Origin: CAVRUD01 sp963849635
Lineage (GTDB): Bacteria; Chloroflexota; Chloroflexia; Thermomicrobiales; UBA6265
Length of the DNA: 64,000 nt
Direction: 5' to 3'
Assembly (NCBI GenBank): GCA_963849635.1
Contig: CAWKIA010000016.1
Span: forward strand, 62,001 to 126,000
Every line of letters begins with the position of its first letter. Within the stretch, counting starts at the first letter, position 1. Below are positions 27,266 to 37,971 of this stretch, in pieces. The notes under the pieces are model-generated. The model was not told the origin of the DNA and ran no database searches. It saw only the letters and a program-made list of their open reading frames with translations. Both the position numbers and the translations under genes were made by a program.

Positions 27266-28219
27266 GTGGCGGTAAAGTTCGGGCTGTTCGTTCCCCAGGG
27301 CTGGAAGATGGACCTGGTCGAGTTCGCCGATCCGGTCGAAAAATTCGAGGCGATGACCGCCGTAGCCAAGGCGGCCGACTCGGAGCCGAACTGGCATTCG
27401 ATCTGGCTCTACGACCACTTCCACACCGTCCCCGAGCCGACGATCGAGGCCACCTTCGAGGCGTGGACAACAACCGCGACCCTGGCCCGCGATACGACCC
27501 GGGTCCGGATCGGGCAGATGACGAGCTGCAACGGCTTCCGCAACCCCGCCCTCTACGCCAAGATCGCCTCGACGGTCGACGTCGCCAGCCACGGCCGCCT
27601 CGACGCCGGCCTGGGGGCAGGCTGGTACCGGCACGAGTGGGAGGCGTACGGCTACGGCTTCCCCGAGACGCCGGTGCGGATGCGGATGTTCCGTGAGGCG
27701 GTCGAGATCATCCACAAGATGTGGACCGAGGAGCGGCCCACGTTCCAGGGCCGCCACTACACGATCGACGGCCCCATCAACGAGCCCAAGGGAGCGCAGA
27801 CGCCGCACATCCCCTTCTGGATTGCCGGCGGCGGCGAGAAGGTCACCCTCAAACTGGTCGCGCAATACGGGGACGCCTGCAACATTGGCCGTGAGCCGGA
27901 CGGCATCCGCCACAAGCTCGAGGTCCTCAAACGCCATTGCGACGACCTGGGCCGCGACTACGACTCCATCATCAAGTCGGCCGAAGCCGACATCGTCCTC
28001 ATCGACGAGGGCACCAACCCAGACGACGTCCGCAACAGCGGCACCTTCCCCTCATTCGGCTGGCCGACGATCATCGGCACCCCCGATCAGGTCCGTACCC
28101 ACATTCGAAGCTTGATCGACGCCGGCATCGACTACGTCATCGTCTACATCCCCCGGATCGCCTACGACCGAGATCCGCTCCATCGCTTCGCCCAGGAGAT
28201 CCTGCCGGAGTTTGTCTAG
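27266..28219 (+). CDS. LLM-class F420-dependent oxidoreductase
   Basis: 317 residues from GTG 27266, set by AGGAGG at 27254-27259. It is a luciferase-like (beta/alpha)8 fold: WHSIWLYDHFHTVPEP near the N-terminus, RIGQMTSCNGFRNPALYAKI, then HGRLDAGLGAGWYRHEW (LGxGAGW motif), NEPKGAQTPHIPFWIAGG, and a C-terminal TPDQVRTHIRSLIDAGIDY. It follows the Gfo/Idh/MocA gene by about 110 bp and is convergent with a D-aminopeptidase. The cofactor F420 is inferred from family. The substrate is unknown. Confidence 0.88.
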   Translation: MAVKFGLFVPQGWKMDLVEFADPVEKFEAMTAVAKAADSEPNWHSIWLYDHFHTVPEPTIEATFEAWTTTATLARDTTRVRIGQMTSCNGFRNPALYAKIASTVDVASHGRLDAGLGAGWYRHEWEAYGYGFPETPVRMRMFREAVEIIHKMWTEERPTFQGRHYTIDGPINEPKGAQTPHIPFWIAGGGEKVTLKLVAQYGDACNIGREPDGIRHKLEVLKRHCDDLGRDYDSIIKSAEADIVLIDEGTNPDDVRNSGTFPSFGWPTIIGTPDQVRTHIRSLIDAGIDYVIVYIPRIAYDRDPLHRFAQEILPEFV

Positions 28220-28261
28220 GCGCCTATCCGCGATCGCGTCCTGACCCTACGAGTTTCCGGT

Positions 28262-29110
28262 CTAGGCCAGCCAGCTCGCCGGCTCATACAGCGCAGATCG
28301 CAGCCCCGCCCACAGATTCCGGTATTGCTCCCACGGGCTGTCGCCCTCGACCGCGATCGTGACCGGGCCGACCTGCTCGATGCCCCGCGTTCGCCCGGCT
28401 CGGGCGCACTGCTGCATGTTCAGGAAATCGACCTCGATCCGTAGCGGCTCCTGGTAGGCGATGGCTGGGATGTCTGCCACGCGCTCCAGAGCTCGTTTCG
28501 CCGCCGCCTCGATCTCGGGGCGAGTGGCGGACGGCGGGCGGCAGATGGCGGCGTTGCGGCCGCTTGCCCGCTTGACCGCAACAGTCTCGATGCCCTCGCC
28601 GAGGAACTCCTTCGCCTCGCCGCAGGTAGTGGCGTCGCCCGTGACCATGATCGTGGGAATGCCGAGCGAGGCCAGGATAGTCGCGTTCAGCCCCGTCTCT
28701 CCGTGAGGCCGGCCGTTTACCCGCAATTCGTGTACGGCGATACCGGCGATCGTGTGCGGGTGGATCGCCTTATGCGTCTTCGCCATCGCGTGATAACCGA
28801 CGAACACCGCCGCGTCGAACGTCTCGCTGTCGGCCCCTTCGAGTTGGCAGTAGTCCTTCGCATCGCCCGTCCCTGTAACCAGTTCGGCGGCTGTGTGAAG
28901 GTCCTCGATGAGCAGGTTGCGCATCGGGCCGTGACCGTCTGCTACCAGGACATACTCCGCCCCGGCCTGGACCAACCCCTCGATTGCGGCGTTGGCGTCG
29001 CCGGTCATGAGCTGGCGACCGCGGCCATACTCGGTCTGTCCCGGCATCATCATGTCGGCGTGGACCACCCCCGTGATCCCCTCGATGTCAACCGAGACAA
29101 AGACCTTCAC
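28262..29110 (-). CDS. dppA: D-aminopeptidase, M55 (DppA) family
   Basis: 282 residues from GTG 29110 (GGAGAGGG 8 bp upstream). The M55 zinc ligands are visible: Asp and Glu in SVDIEGI, His in VADGHGPM, His in VGYHAM, and Glu in GETGLNA. Members are cytoplasmic decameric peptidases that cleave N-terminal D-amino acids, linked to peptidoglycan-peptide scavenging. The length (about 280) fits the family. With the M24 peptidase nearby it points to peptide or amide catabolism. It is convergent with the LLM gene, with only 42 bp between stops. Confidence 0.9.
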   Translation of the reverse strand: MKVFVSVDIEGITGVVHADMMMPGQTEYGRGRQLMTGDANAAIEGLVQAGAEYVLVADGHGPMRNLLIEDLHTAAELVTGTGDAKDYCQLEGADSETFDAAVFVGYHAMAKTHKAIHPHTIAGIAVHELRVNGRPHGETGLNATILASLGIPTIMVTGDATTCGEAKEFLGEGIETVAVKRASGRNAAICRPPSATRPEIEAAAKRALERVADIPAIAYQEPLRIEVDFLNMQQCARAGRTRGIEQVGPVTIAVEGDSPWEQYRNLWAGLRSALYEPASWLA

Positions 29111-29710
29111 CGCGCCACCCTCTCCTCACTCAGTCGGCCAGATTGACCGGCGTCCATTCCGTCAGTCGCTGCAACACTATCGCACTCCGCTCGTGATTAT
29201 CCCCGCTATGGCGCCAGATCGCGTCATGGTAGACGTGGGCATTGATAAATGGAACATATGATCTATCCTAACCCCAAGCGGCACACCCGGCGCGGGTGCG
29301 GGCCTGGGCAGCTAGCAGGCGCTCTACCTCGCCCGGCTCGGGTTTCCAGCCGTTATCCAGGCCCCAGGCCAGTTGCTCCCCGGGACATCCCCGGGTCCGA
29401 GCCCGCCCAGGACACACCCGCTCCGCTCTCCACCCCACCAGGGGGGTCGGCGTCGCAGCGAAACGGCGTTCGCACGCGCACCCCACTAGGCCATCGACTG
29501 CCCAAGCCCAGCATCAGCGCCACCTGATGCCCCTCTCCATCGCAGTGGAGAGGGGGTAGGGGGTGAGGTCCGTCTCCCCTACCCGAACTCCGAACCCCGC
29601 GAAACCCCCGGCACGACTCATGCGTTTGCTGAACTCTCCACACCAGGGGAGAGTCACTGAACGTGCCTGCTGATCTAACCGGTAGGGAGCGACTTTTGGG
29701 AGTGTCATTG
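29111..29710. other. Intergenic region with dispersed-repeat hairpins
   Basis: 600 bp upstream of glgX. It contains the hairpin CCCCTCTCCA (29530-29539) / TGGAGAGGGG (29546-29555) followed by GTAGGGGGTGAGG, a common Chloroflexota interspersed repeat, and a weaker ACTCTCC / GGAGAGT hairpin near 29634-29655. No gene is evident; the promoters of dppA and glgX must lie here. Confidence 0.55.
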
Positions 29711-31849
<2,139 letters not shown>

Positions 31850-31882
31850 GACTACCCGCATTCTATAAAGGAGATTACCCGC

Positions 31883-32356
31883 ATGACCGATCCCAGACCG
31901 CCCGGTACCAACCGCAGCGCGAAGAAGTCGACTGCAGCACGCTCCAAATCAAAGGGGCGCGATATGCGCGGTCGTAACCTGGAGCATGTCAACCTCTCCA
32001 CGGACGATCTGAGTGGCGCCCAACTGGAGCAGGCCCGACTCAAAGATGCCACCCTGAAGGAGACGAATCTCAACTCCGCGAACCTCGCCGGGGCGGACCT
32101 TACCCGGGCAGGCCTCGGTGGCGCTGATCTGGGCGGCGCCGACCTGACCGATGCCGTACTCCAGGAGGCGGACGTCCGCGACGTCAACCTCTCGCACTCC
32201 GATCTGCGCGGCGCCGATCTGCGCGGTGCCAACCTCACCGGATCCAACCCGCAGGACGCCGATGTGGCTGAGGATGCGAGGTTCGCAGGGGCCCGTGGGC
32301 TGACCGAAGAGCAGCGCGCGACGCTGACCGAAAAACGGGCCCGGTTGGACGAATAA
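31883..32356 (+). CDS. Pentapeptide-repeat protein
   Basis: 157 residues; AAGGAG at 31868-31873 sets ATG 31883. A basic N-terminus of about 30 residues is followed by roughly 16 A(D/N)LxX-type pentapeptides (ANLAGADLTRAGLGGADL and so on), which build a right-handed quadrilateral beta helix. The tail (LTEEQRATLTEKRARL) is helical. Such proteins may mimic DNA or serve as scaffolds; there is no evidence here for quinolone-resistance function. It lies 33 bp after glgX and could be cotranscribed with it. Confidence 0.9.
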   Translation: MTDPRPPGTNRSAKKSTAARSKSKGRDMRGRNLEHVNLSTDDLSGAQLEQARLKDATLKETNLNSANLAGADLTRAGLGGADLGGADLTDAVLQEADVRDVNLSHSDLRGADLRGANLTGSNPQDADVAEDARFAGARGLTEEQRATLTEKRARLDE

Positions 32357-32528
32357 GACGAGTGATCCCTTCGCCACCGTGTTTGAAGCACGGAGGATGC
32401 ATACGACGTGGCGGGCGGAGTCGGTGGCCTGCGGCCCGGACCCGTTCAATCGGGCATTTTTCGACTTCGCCTGGCGGGAGCTGCTTCCCCACTTCGGTGA
32501 AAAGCAACTGGAAAGGCTGGAGAAAGAC

Positions 32529-32568
32529 CGAGAGCGGCGGGCGGAGAATTCTCCGCCCGCCGCTCTCG
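32529..32568 (-). terminator. 40-bp perfect palindrome, likely terminator
   Basis: A 20-bp perfect inverted repeat with no spacer (centre GAGAATTCTC), 32 bp beyond the stop of the minus-strand PRC-DUF2382 gene. In RNA it would form a stem of about 18 bp with a tight loop. Confidence 0.7.
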
Positions 32569-32600
32569 AGAGGTATATCTGTGAGTCGTGCTCGAACGGA

Positions 32601-33293
32601 CTAATTCCGTGCGTCGTCGGTGTAGCCGGAGTCGATGGTCTGGTCGTCGACCCGGACCTCCTCGCGGCGGACGGTGCCGCCGACGCGCTCGGTGCGCGTC
32701 TCGGTCTCCTTCTCGACGATCACTTCGCCGGCCTTGCGGGCGGTCTTCTCGACATCGACCTTCTGGCCGCGGACCGGCACCTCGATGACGCCCTCCTCGA
32801 ATGCGTCGGCGCCGACCGCGTTCGGATCGTTGGAATCGACCCTGGTCACGCGGACGCGCTCCTCGGTCACCGGGACGGTGATGGTGCGCTCCTCGGTGAC
32901 CAACTCCTTCTCGATGCGGACCGCGCCGCGCTCGACGTCGCGGGTCACTGCCTGGATGTCCTCTTCGTACACCGGAACGCGCAACGCCTCGGAGCCCGCC
33001 GCCGCTGTGTCGGCGGCGGTAGTTCGGTCGACCTCCGCGGCGTCGGCGGAGATCCAGCCCTCCGGCTGCCGGTCCCAGCCCTGATCGAGGGCCTGGTCCC
33101 TGGTCACGTCGAGGTACACCTCATCCCCATCGATCGACGAGACGGCCGAGGTCGGGACGTAGTGGTCGGATGGGAAGAAGAAGCCCTTCTCGACGACGAT
33201 GTACTGCCCGTCGAAGCCGACGACGTTCCCGACCTTCTCGCCGTCGGAGCCGCGGACCGTCATGCCGGTCTGAACCTGGGTGCGGTTGTCCAC
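32601..33293 (-). CDS. PRC-barrel plus DUF2382 (YsnF-type) stress protein
   Basis: 230 residues from GTG 33293 (AGGAGG just upstream). Residues 10-75 form a PRC-barrel (GMTVRGSDGEKVGNVVGF, FFFPSDHYVPTSAVSSI). After an Ala/Thr linker, residues 100-215 form DUF2382 (LRVPVYEEDIQAVTRDVE, RIEKELVTEERTITVPVTEE, RREEVRVDD). This domain pair occurs in general-stress proteins of unknown mechanism. A paralogue sits at 45688-46444. CsbD follows upstream on the same strand. The opposite strand is open over this whole gene purely because of its codon pattern. Confidence 0.9.
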   Translation of the reverse strand: MDNRTQVQTGMTVRGSDGEKVGNVVGFDGQYIVVEKGFFFPSDHYVPTSAVSSIDGDEVYLDVTRDQALDQGWDRQPEGWISADAAEVDRTTAADTAAAGSEALRVPVYEEDIQAVTRDVERGAVRIEKELVTEERTITVPVTEERVRVTRVDSNDPNAVGADAFEEGVIEVPVRGQKVDVEKTARKAGEVIVEKETETRTERVGGTVRREEVRVDDQTIDSGYTDDARN

Positions 33294-33389
33294 GTCGTCC
33301 TCCTAGTCATCATTGCGGCCGAAGTGCGGCATCACCCGGAGAATCGGGTGGCGTCACGCGTTCGTACGTTTCGAATCACGCTGGGCGGG

Positions 33390-33596
33390 TTAGCTTCCGC
33401 CTGTTGCCTTCTTGAGCAAATCGCCGGCCCTGTCTTTCACGTCGGCCATGCCCTCTTTGCCCTCGCCCTGGGCCTGGTCAAGCACGCCCTCGGCCTGCGT
33501 CCGCTTGTCGTCGGTCGCCTTGCCGAACTGCTCCTCGCCCTCGCCCTTGAGCTTGTCGAGGGTGCCCTCAATCCGGTTCTTGGTGGAATCGCTCAT
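33390..33596 (-). CDS. CsbD-family stress protein
   Basis: 68 residues, highly charged and helical. The N-terminus (KNRIEGTLDKLKGEGEEQFGK) and two similar repeats (GKATDDKRTQAEG, AQGEGKEG) are the CsbD signature. ATG 33596 is preceded by AAGGGAC on the minus strand. CsbD proteins are induced in general stress and stationary phase; their biochemical role is unknown. It is about 100 bp upstream of the PRC-DUF2382 gene on the same strand, so the two probably respond together. Confidence 0.9.
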   Translation of the reverse strand: MSDSTKNRIEGTLDKLKGEGEEQFGKATDDKRTQAEGVLDQAQGEGKEGMADVKDRAGDLLKKATGGS

Positions 33597-33827
33597 GGAG
33601 TGTCCCTTCGAACTGCACGCCAGTACGGCGCTGGTAGGAGGCGACGTCGCCGCCGCCGTGCACTAGGCAGGGACCATGCCATACCCTCGGGTGGTTGTAG
33701 CCTGTGCTCGTCATCGGCGCGGAATTGTGGCGGAGGATGGGCGCTGAACCGGCGAGGCAGGCGACGGACCTTTAGGGGATCTCGTCCGCCCGTTGTGTCG
33801 GCACCCGCCCGCCGCTATAGTGCGGAC

Positions 33828-34235
33828 ATGGACCACCACAGCCCCGCTGTTGCCGAGCCGCACGCCCTGGTTGTCAACGACGATGAAGCCATCCTCAGCC
33901 TCATCGTCGACTTGCTTAGGGAAGAGGGCTACCGGGTGACCGCCCGGCTGATGCCCTTCGAGTCGCCATCTGAGGTCGCCGCCCTCGCGCCCGACGTGCT
34001 CGTCGATAACCTGCGTATGGGCGGGACGCTGGAGGAAGGGCTGGCGTTCCTCGATCGGCTCCACGCCGACCCCGTGACCGCCTCGCTGCCGGTGGTCGTC
34101 TGCAGCGCCGCTCGCCCCGAGGTCCTGGCCGAAGCCGGCGCCCGCCTCGGCGAGCAGCCCCACGCCCTTGTGGGCAAGCCCTTTCGCATCGAGGAGCTGC
34201 TCGCCGCCGTCGCCGGTTGCGTGGGCCGCGCCTAG
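33828..34235 (+). CDS. Single-domain receiver, atypical acceptor site
   Basis: 135 residues from ATG 33828. It has a CheY-like fold: VVNDDEAILSLIVDLLREEGYRV with the acidic pair, a Ser in VVVCSAA at the Thr/Ser position, and a Lys in LVGKPF. At the usual phospho-acceptor site the sequence is PDVLVDNLRMGG, so Asn61 aligns with the acceptor Asp and Asp60 is one residue early. This may be a pseudo-receiver or use a shifted Asp. It has no output domain. It overlaps by convergence the open frame of the minus-strand receiver at 34247-34607. Confidence 0.75.
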   Translation: MDHHSPAVAEPHALVVNDDEAILSLIVDLLREEGYRVTARLMPFESPSEVAALAPDVLVDNLRMGGTLEEGLAFLDRLHADPVTASLPVVVCSAARPEVLAEAGARLGEQPHALVGKPFRIEELLAAVAGCVGRA

Positions 34236-34246
34236 CCGCGCCGCCG

Positions 34247-34607
34247 CCCCCTGCCCCCGTTTCCCGCCGAGCATCTCCAAGACCAGCGAGACGATGACGT
34301 CTACGTCAAACGGCTTGGCCACGAAGACCATGCCCGGTATATCCAGGACGGAGATTTGGGCGCTGGTCAGGACGACCGGGACGGGATTGGCGCGCGCCGC
34401 GGCCCGGCGCGCGAGCTGAACGCCGTCCGTCCGGGGCATCTTGACGTCGCAGACCAGCACGTCGGGCGGGTCCCGCTCGATCATGGCCATGGCTTCGGCG
34501 CCGTCCCAGGCGTGCCGGACGGCGAAGCCTTCGTCGCGGAACAACCCGACCATGACGTCGGCGATCGGCGCCTCGTCCTCGGCGATCAGGACCTTGGAGA
34601 TGAGCAC
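34247..34607 (-). CDS. Single-domain receiver, stop codon not found at domain end
   Basis: GTG 34607 starts a CheY-like receiver: VLIAEDEAPIADVMVGLFRDEGF, phospho-acceptor Asp in DVLVCDVKMP, VLTSAQ, and Lys in FVAKPFDVDV. The domain ends after LEMLGGKRG near 34247. The frame then runs on antisense through the plus-strand receiver to 33711; that extension has no receiver or output homology. A one-base shift near 34230 would reach a TAG in GCGGCTAGGC, so a small indel or an overextended gene is likely. Coordinates give only the credible domain. Confidence 0.65.
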
Positions 34608-34757
34608 GCCTGAATACCTCGGCGTTCCACCCGCGATCGGGGCCGGAATTCCCCGTAGTCTCGTGCACACCCCATACCCCGGCCGGGCATGCTTCGTGCG
34701 TTCCCCCCGTCCGGGCGTGGAAGGTCGCGCCACCCACCGAGAACCGAAGGATCGCAG

Positions 34758-35119
34758 ATGGCGCTATTGACAAAGGACCGCCGAGCGACGGTGCTGGCCG
34801 CGGCGGGCCTCGTACCTGGGCCGCAGGGGTACGACCTCGAGCACATGGAACGATCGCCCGGGCGCGCGGCTGGACCTGCACCGCCACGCCCACAACGACC
34901 TACCACGGCCGGCCGGGGAAGTGGAGGGCGTCGATCTTCGTTCCAGCGCGGACCGAAGAGTGCCGACCCGCCTTCGCCATGGGCTCGCGCGGCGCGGGTT
35001 GGTCGGAGGCGGAGGCGCTGGAGAAGGCGCTCGCTACGGCGCTCGCCCGCGAGGGCGAGGTCCCGAGGCTGAGCGCAGCGGCCGGCGTGACACAACCCCG
35101 ATGCTGGAGCGATACGTGA
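34758..35119 (+). CDS. Small orphan gene, frameshifted
   Basis: Not one open frame. ATG 34758 opens MALLTKDRRATVLAAAGL and runs to about DLEHME, after which the frame one base back continues TIARARGWTCTATPTTTYHG, then AFAMGSRGAGWSEAEALEKA, stopping at 35119. Both parts have the strong third-position G/C of real genes here, and the join near 34850 is consistent with one lost base. Repaired length is about 120 residues, soluble. I do not recognise the family. It is upstream of the KaiC-like gene on the same strand. Confidence 0.5.
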
Positions 35120-35303
35120 TCTCCACATTGACGATGCCGAGGTCGGGGCGGCAGCAGCCATGGCCCCTCTCCTCTCGAAGCCGTATGATGCATGGTGACC
35201 GATGTGATGAACGAGCGCCGGACTGCCGACCGCTGTCGGCGGCCTAGCACCGCGTGCCGGGCATGGGACGTGCATGGGGCGGGCATGGAGAGGAGCGCAA
35301 CCG

Positions 35304-36777
35304 GTGGACGACCAGACCTCGCGGACGAACCCGTCGGTTGCGGCGACTGGCGTCCCCGGCTTCGACACGGTCCTGCGCGGCGGGATCCCGCGCGGCGCCG
35401 TCGTCCTCGTGGCGGGCACCCCCGGGACCGGCAAGACGACCCTGGGGAACCACCTCGCGTTCGCCCATGCCGCGGCCGGCGGGCGGGCGGTCTACGCCAC
35501 CGTCGCTGGCCGAGACGCACGACCGCATGATTGCCAACCTCACCTCCTTCGGCTTCTTCGACCCCGCCGCAGTGGGCGGCGGCGTGCGCTACCTCAGCGT
35601 GCTTCCGGCGGTCGAGGAGGGGCTCGACACCGTCCCCCGCGCCCTCCGCGAGATGGTCCGCGAGGCCGGCGCAACGCTGCTGGTGGTCGACGGCACCGCG
35701 GTGGTCGAGGACCTCGCCCCGAGCGTGCTCGACTTCCGCCACCTCACCAACCGCCTCCAGGCGCAGTCGGCCATGCTCGGCTGCACCACCGTGCTGCTGA
35801 TCAACCGGGACCCCAACCAGTTCGGAGCCTCTGCCACCCACGCCGACGGCCTGATCGGCCTGCGCCAGGAGTTGGTCGGCGACCGCCGGGTGCGGACGCT
35901 GGAGGTGGTCAAGCTGAGGGGCGTCGACCACCTCGGCGGACGCCACGAGTTCTCGCTCCAGCCGACCGGGGTCGTGGTCGCGCCCCGGCTGGAGGCCGCG
36001 ATGGCCGACGCCCCGCCCTACGCCGAACCGGACGGGGACCGCCTGGGCTTCGGCGTGCCCTCCCTCGACGCTATGCTCGACGGCGGGCTGCTGCCCGGCT
36101 CGAGCACGCTGCTGATGGGCACACCCGGGGCGGGCAAAACGCTCACCGGGCTCCATTTCGCCGTCGCGGGCGCGCGCCGGGGTGAGACGGCGCTGATCGC
36201 TGGCTTCCACGAGCGGCCGGAGCGGCTCGCCCGCGCCGCCGCTGGCGTGGGCCTCGACCTGGCGGGTCCGCTCGCGGAGGGGTCGGTGCGGGTGATGTGG
36301 CGCCCGTCCCTGGAGCTGTCCCCCGACGCCTGGGCCTGGGGCCTGCTCGCCGCGGTGGCGGAGCACCGCCCCCGCCGGCTGGTGGTCGACGCCCTCACCG
36401 ACCTCGAGCGTCGCATCCCGGGACCCAACCGGCCGGCGGACTTTATGGCGGCGCTGACCGGGGCCCTCCGCGCGGCGGGCGTCGCCACGATCTTCACGGC
36501 CGAGCTCGCGACCCTGGTGGGTCCCGAACTGCGCGTGCCGCTGCCGGCCGTCTCGGTGGCGCTCGACAACATCGTGCTGCTGCGCTACTTCGAGCTCGCG
36601 TCGCGGCTGCGGCGGCTGGTCACCGTGCTCAAGACCCGCGAGAGCGCCTTCGACCCGGCGATCCGCGACTTCACTATCGGCAACGACGGGATCACCGTCG
36701 GGGGGCCGTTCGTCGGCGCCACCGCGATCCTGACGGGCGCGTCCCTGGCGAGGGCGGAACCGCTGGTTGACGCGTGA
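35304..36777 (+). CDS. Double-domain KaiC-like RecA ATPase, frameshifted
   Basis: About 490 residues if repaired, from GTG 35304 (AGGAG 8 bp upstream). Two RecA/KaiC domains are present. Domain 1 has VPGFDTVLRGGIPRGAVVLV and Walker A GTPGTGKTT. Domain 2 has VPSLDAMLDGGLLPGSSTLL and Walker A GTPGAGKTL, with Walker B RRLVVDALTDLE. One extra base near 35505 (VYATV to LAETHD) breaks the first domain. KaiC-like proteins without KaiA/KaiB occur widely and often work with receivers. The stop overlaps the start of a CheY-like gene (36774), so the two are coupled. An ATP-driven timing or signalling switch is an inference. Confidence 0.8.
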
Positions 36778-37133
36778 GCACGATCCTGGTCGTGGACGAC
36801 GAGCCCACCCTCCTTGCGCTCGTGGCCGAACTGCTGCGGGAGGGTGGTGGCCACACGGTCGTCACCGCGCGCGACGGTCTAGAGGCGCTGGAGGTGTTTG
36901 CGCGCGAGGTGCCCGACTTGGTCCTGATGGACGTGATGATGCCGGTCTTGGACGGTCGCAGCGCCTACCGCGCGCTGCGGGCCAGAATAGACGGGGCGGC
37001 CGCCCGGATTGTGCTCATGAGTGCGTCGCACGCCCGAAACGACCTGGACCCGGGCCTGGACGGGTTCCTGGCCAAGCCCTTCCACCTCGCCGACCTCCTC
37101 GCGCTGGTCGAGCGGGTGCTTAGCGGCGACTGA
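36774..37133 (+). CDS. CheY-like response regulator coupled to KaiC-like gene
   Basis: 119 residues from GTG 36774, overlapping the KaiC-like stop by 4 bp (GTGA). It is a complete receiver: acidic pair in ILVVDDEPTLL, phospho-acceptor Asp in LVLMDVMMP, Ser in VLMSAS, Lys in FLAKPFHLADLL. It has no output domain, so it must act by protein contact, most simply with the KaiC-like ATPase. No histidine kinase is encoded nearby; the phospho-donor is unknown. Confidence 0.88.
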   Translation: MSTILVVDDEPTLLALVAELLREGGGHTVVTARDGLEALEVFAREVPDLVLMDVMMPVLDGRSAYRALRARIDGAAARIVLMSASHARNDLDPGLDGFLAKPFHLADLLALVERVLSGD

Positions 37134-37515
37134 GACGCTCTGCCGTCCGAGCGAATCTTTGCCTCGCTGCCGCCCATCATGCCGGTACTAGGCATAAGGC
37201 AGGGCACGGGGACGATACGGGGGCGTTGCCGTCCGCGGCGTTGGTGGTCGGGGCTCAGGTTTGGCGAGGTAGCAATCAAAGGTTGCGCGACGCTCGAAAT
37301 CGGCCTTGAGGCCACAGCTTGGAGCGCAAAGAGCCGCAGCTGATAGCCTGCCGAAGACACGACCGAGCTTCGGGTCTCGTTATTCATTTTCGACGGTGCA
37401 GGGCGAGAGTAAGGAGCGTGGCACAGTACTTGCCTAAAGAGGTAAGCGCCGACACGTTTGTCGGCACGGGGCTGCGAGCCGCCACAGCAGCGGTTCAGGG
37501 ACAAGGGGAACACGA
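37134..37515. other. Intergenic region, no gene seen
   Basis: About 380 bp between the receiver and the small membrane protein, lower in GC than its surroundings. I see no coding sequence or strong hairpin. The promoter for the next gene probably lies in its right half. Confidence 0.45.
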
Positions 37516-37788
37516 ATGGTCGCGACACGGATGGAAGATACGCGGGTGGATCGCACCGATCGGGTGGTGCCGGTGGTCCGCCACGACAGCTGGGACGAGA
37601 CGAAGCTCTCGCTGAAGACGACGGAGCTGTGGGCCTTCGTTCTGGCGGTCGTAGGGGTGCTCTACGCCGCCAACGAGGCCGACAACTTCGCGGCCGACCA
37701 GGCGTGGACGCTGGTGGTTGTCCTGACCGTCGGGTACATGGTCAGCCGGGGCCTCGCCAAGGCGGGTACCAGCCACCACGACGACTAG
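37516..37788 (+). CDS. Small two-helix membrane protein
   Basis: 90 residues, ATG 37516 with AAGGGGA upstream. The soluble N-terminal half is charged (EDTRVDRTDRVV). Two hydrophobic stretches, about 40-52 and 63-77, are separated by a short acidic loop (NEADNFAAD). It ends with SHHDD. I do not recognise the family. A terminator hairpin follows 34 bp after the stop, so it is a single-gene unit. Confidence 0.65.
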   Translation: MVATRMEDTRVDRTDRVVPVVRHDSWDETKLSLKTTELWAFVLAVVGVLYAANEADNFAADQAWTLVVVLTVGYMVSRGLAKAGTSHHDD

Positions 37789-37822
37789 CGTTCTCGACGA
37801 AATACAACCCATCCAAAAATGC

Positions 37823-37854
37823 GGAAGGCCGAGGCGTGAGCGCCCCGGCCTTCC
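37823..37854 (+). terminator. Hairpin terminator
   Basis: A 14-position stem with one A-C mismatch (37823-37836 with 37841-37854), loop TGAG. It follows the small membrane protein gene. Confidence 0.75.
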
Positions 37855-37971
37855 GTCCGGTCGTTGGGGATAGCCTAGCCGGCAACTTCGGCGATCCTGT
37901 GCAGTGGAGACCGTGCTCCCCGAAGTACTCGCTACCGTGGCCGGGTGGCCGCACCAAACGGAGGCACGCCG

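Noticed and set aside
32379..33827. Long plus-strand open frame covering the PRC-DUF2382 and CsbD region
   Set aside because: It is antisense to two clearly recognisable minus-strand genes; its Val/Asp/Leu-rich product is a codon-bias shadow. Only the receiver from 33828 in that frame is real.
33711..34246. C-terminal extension of the minus-strand receiver
   Set aside because: The sequence is the antisense of a genuine receiver gene and shows no output domain.
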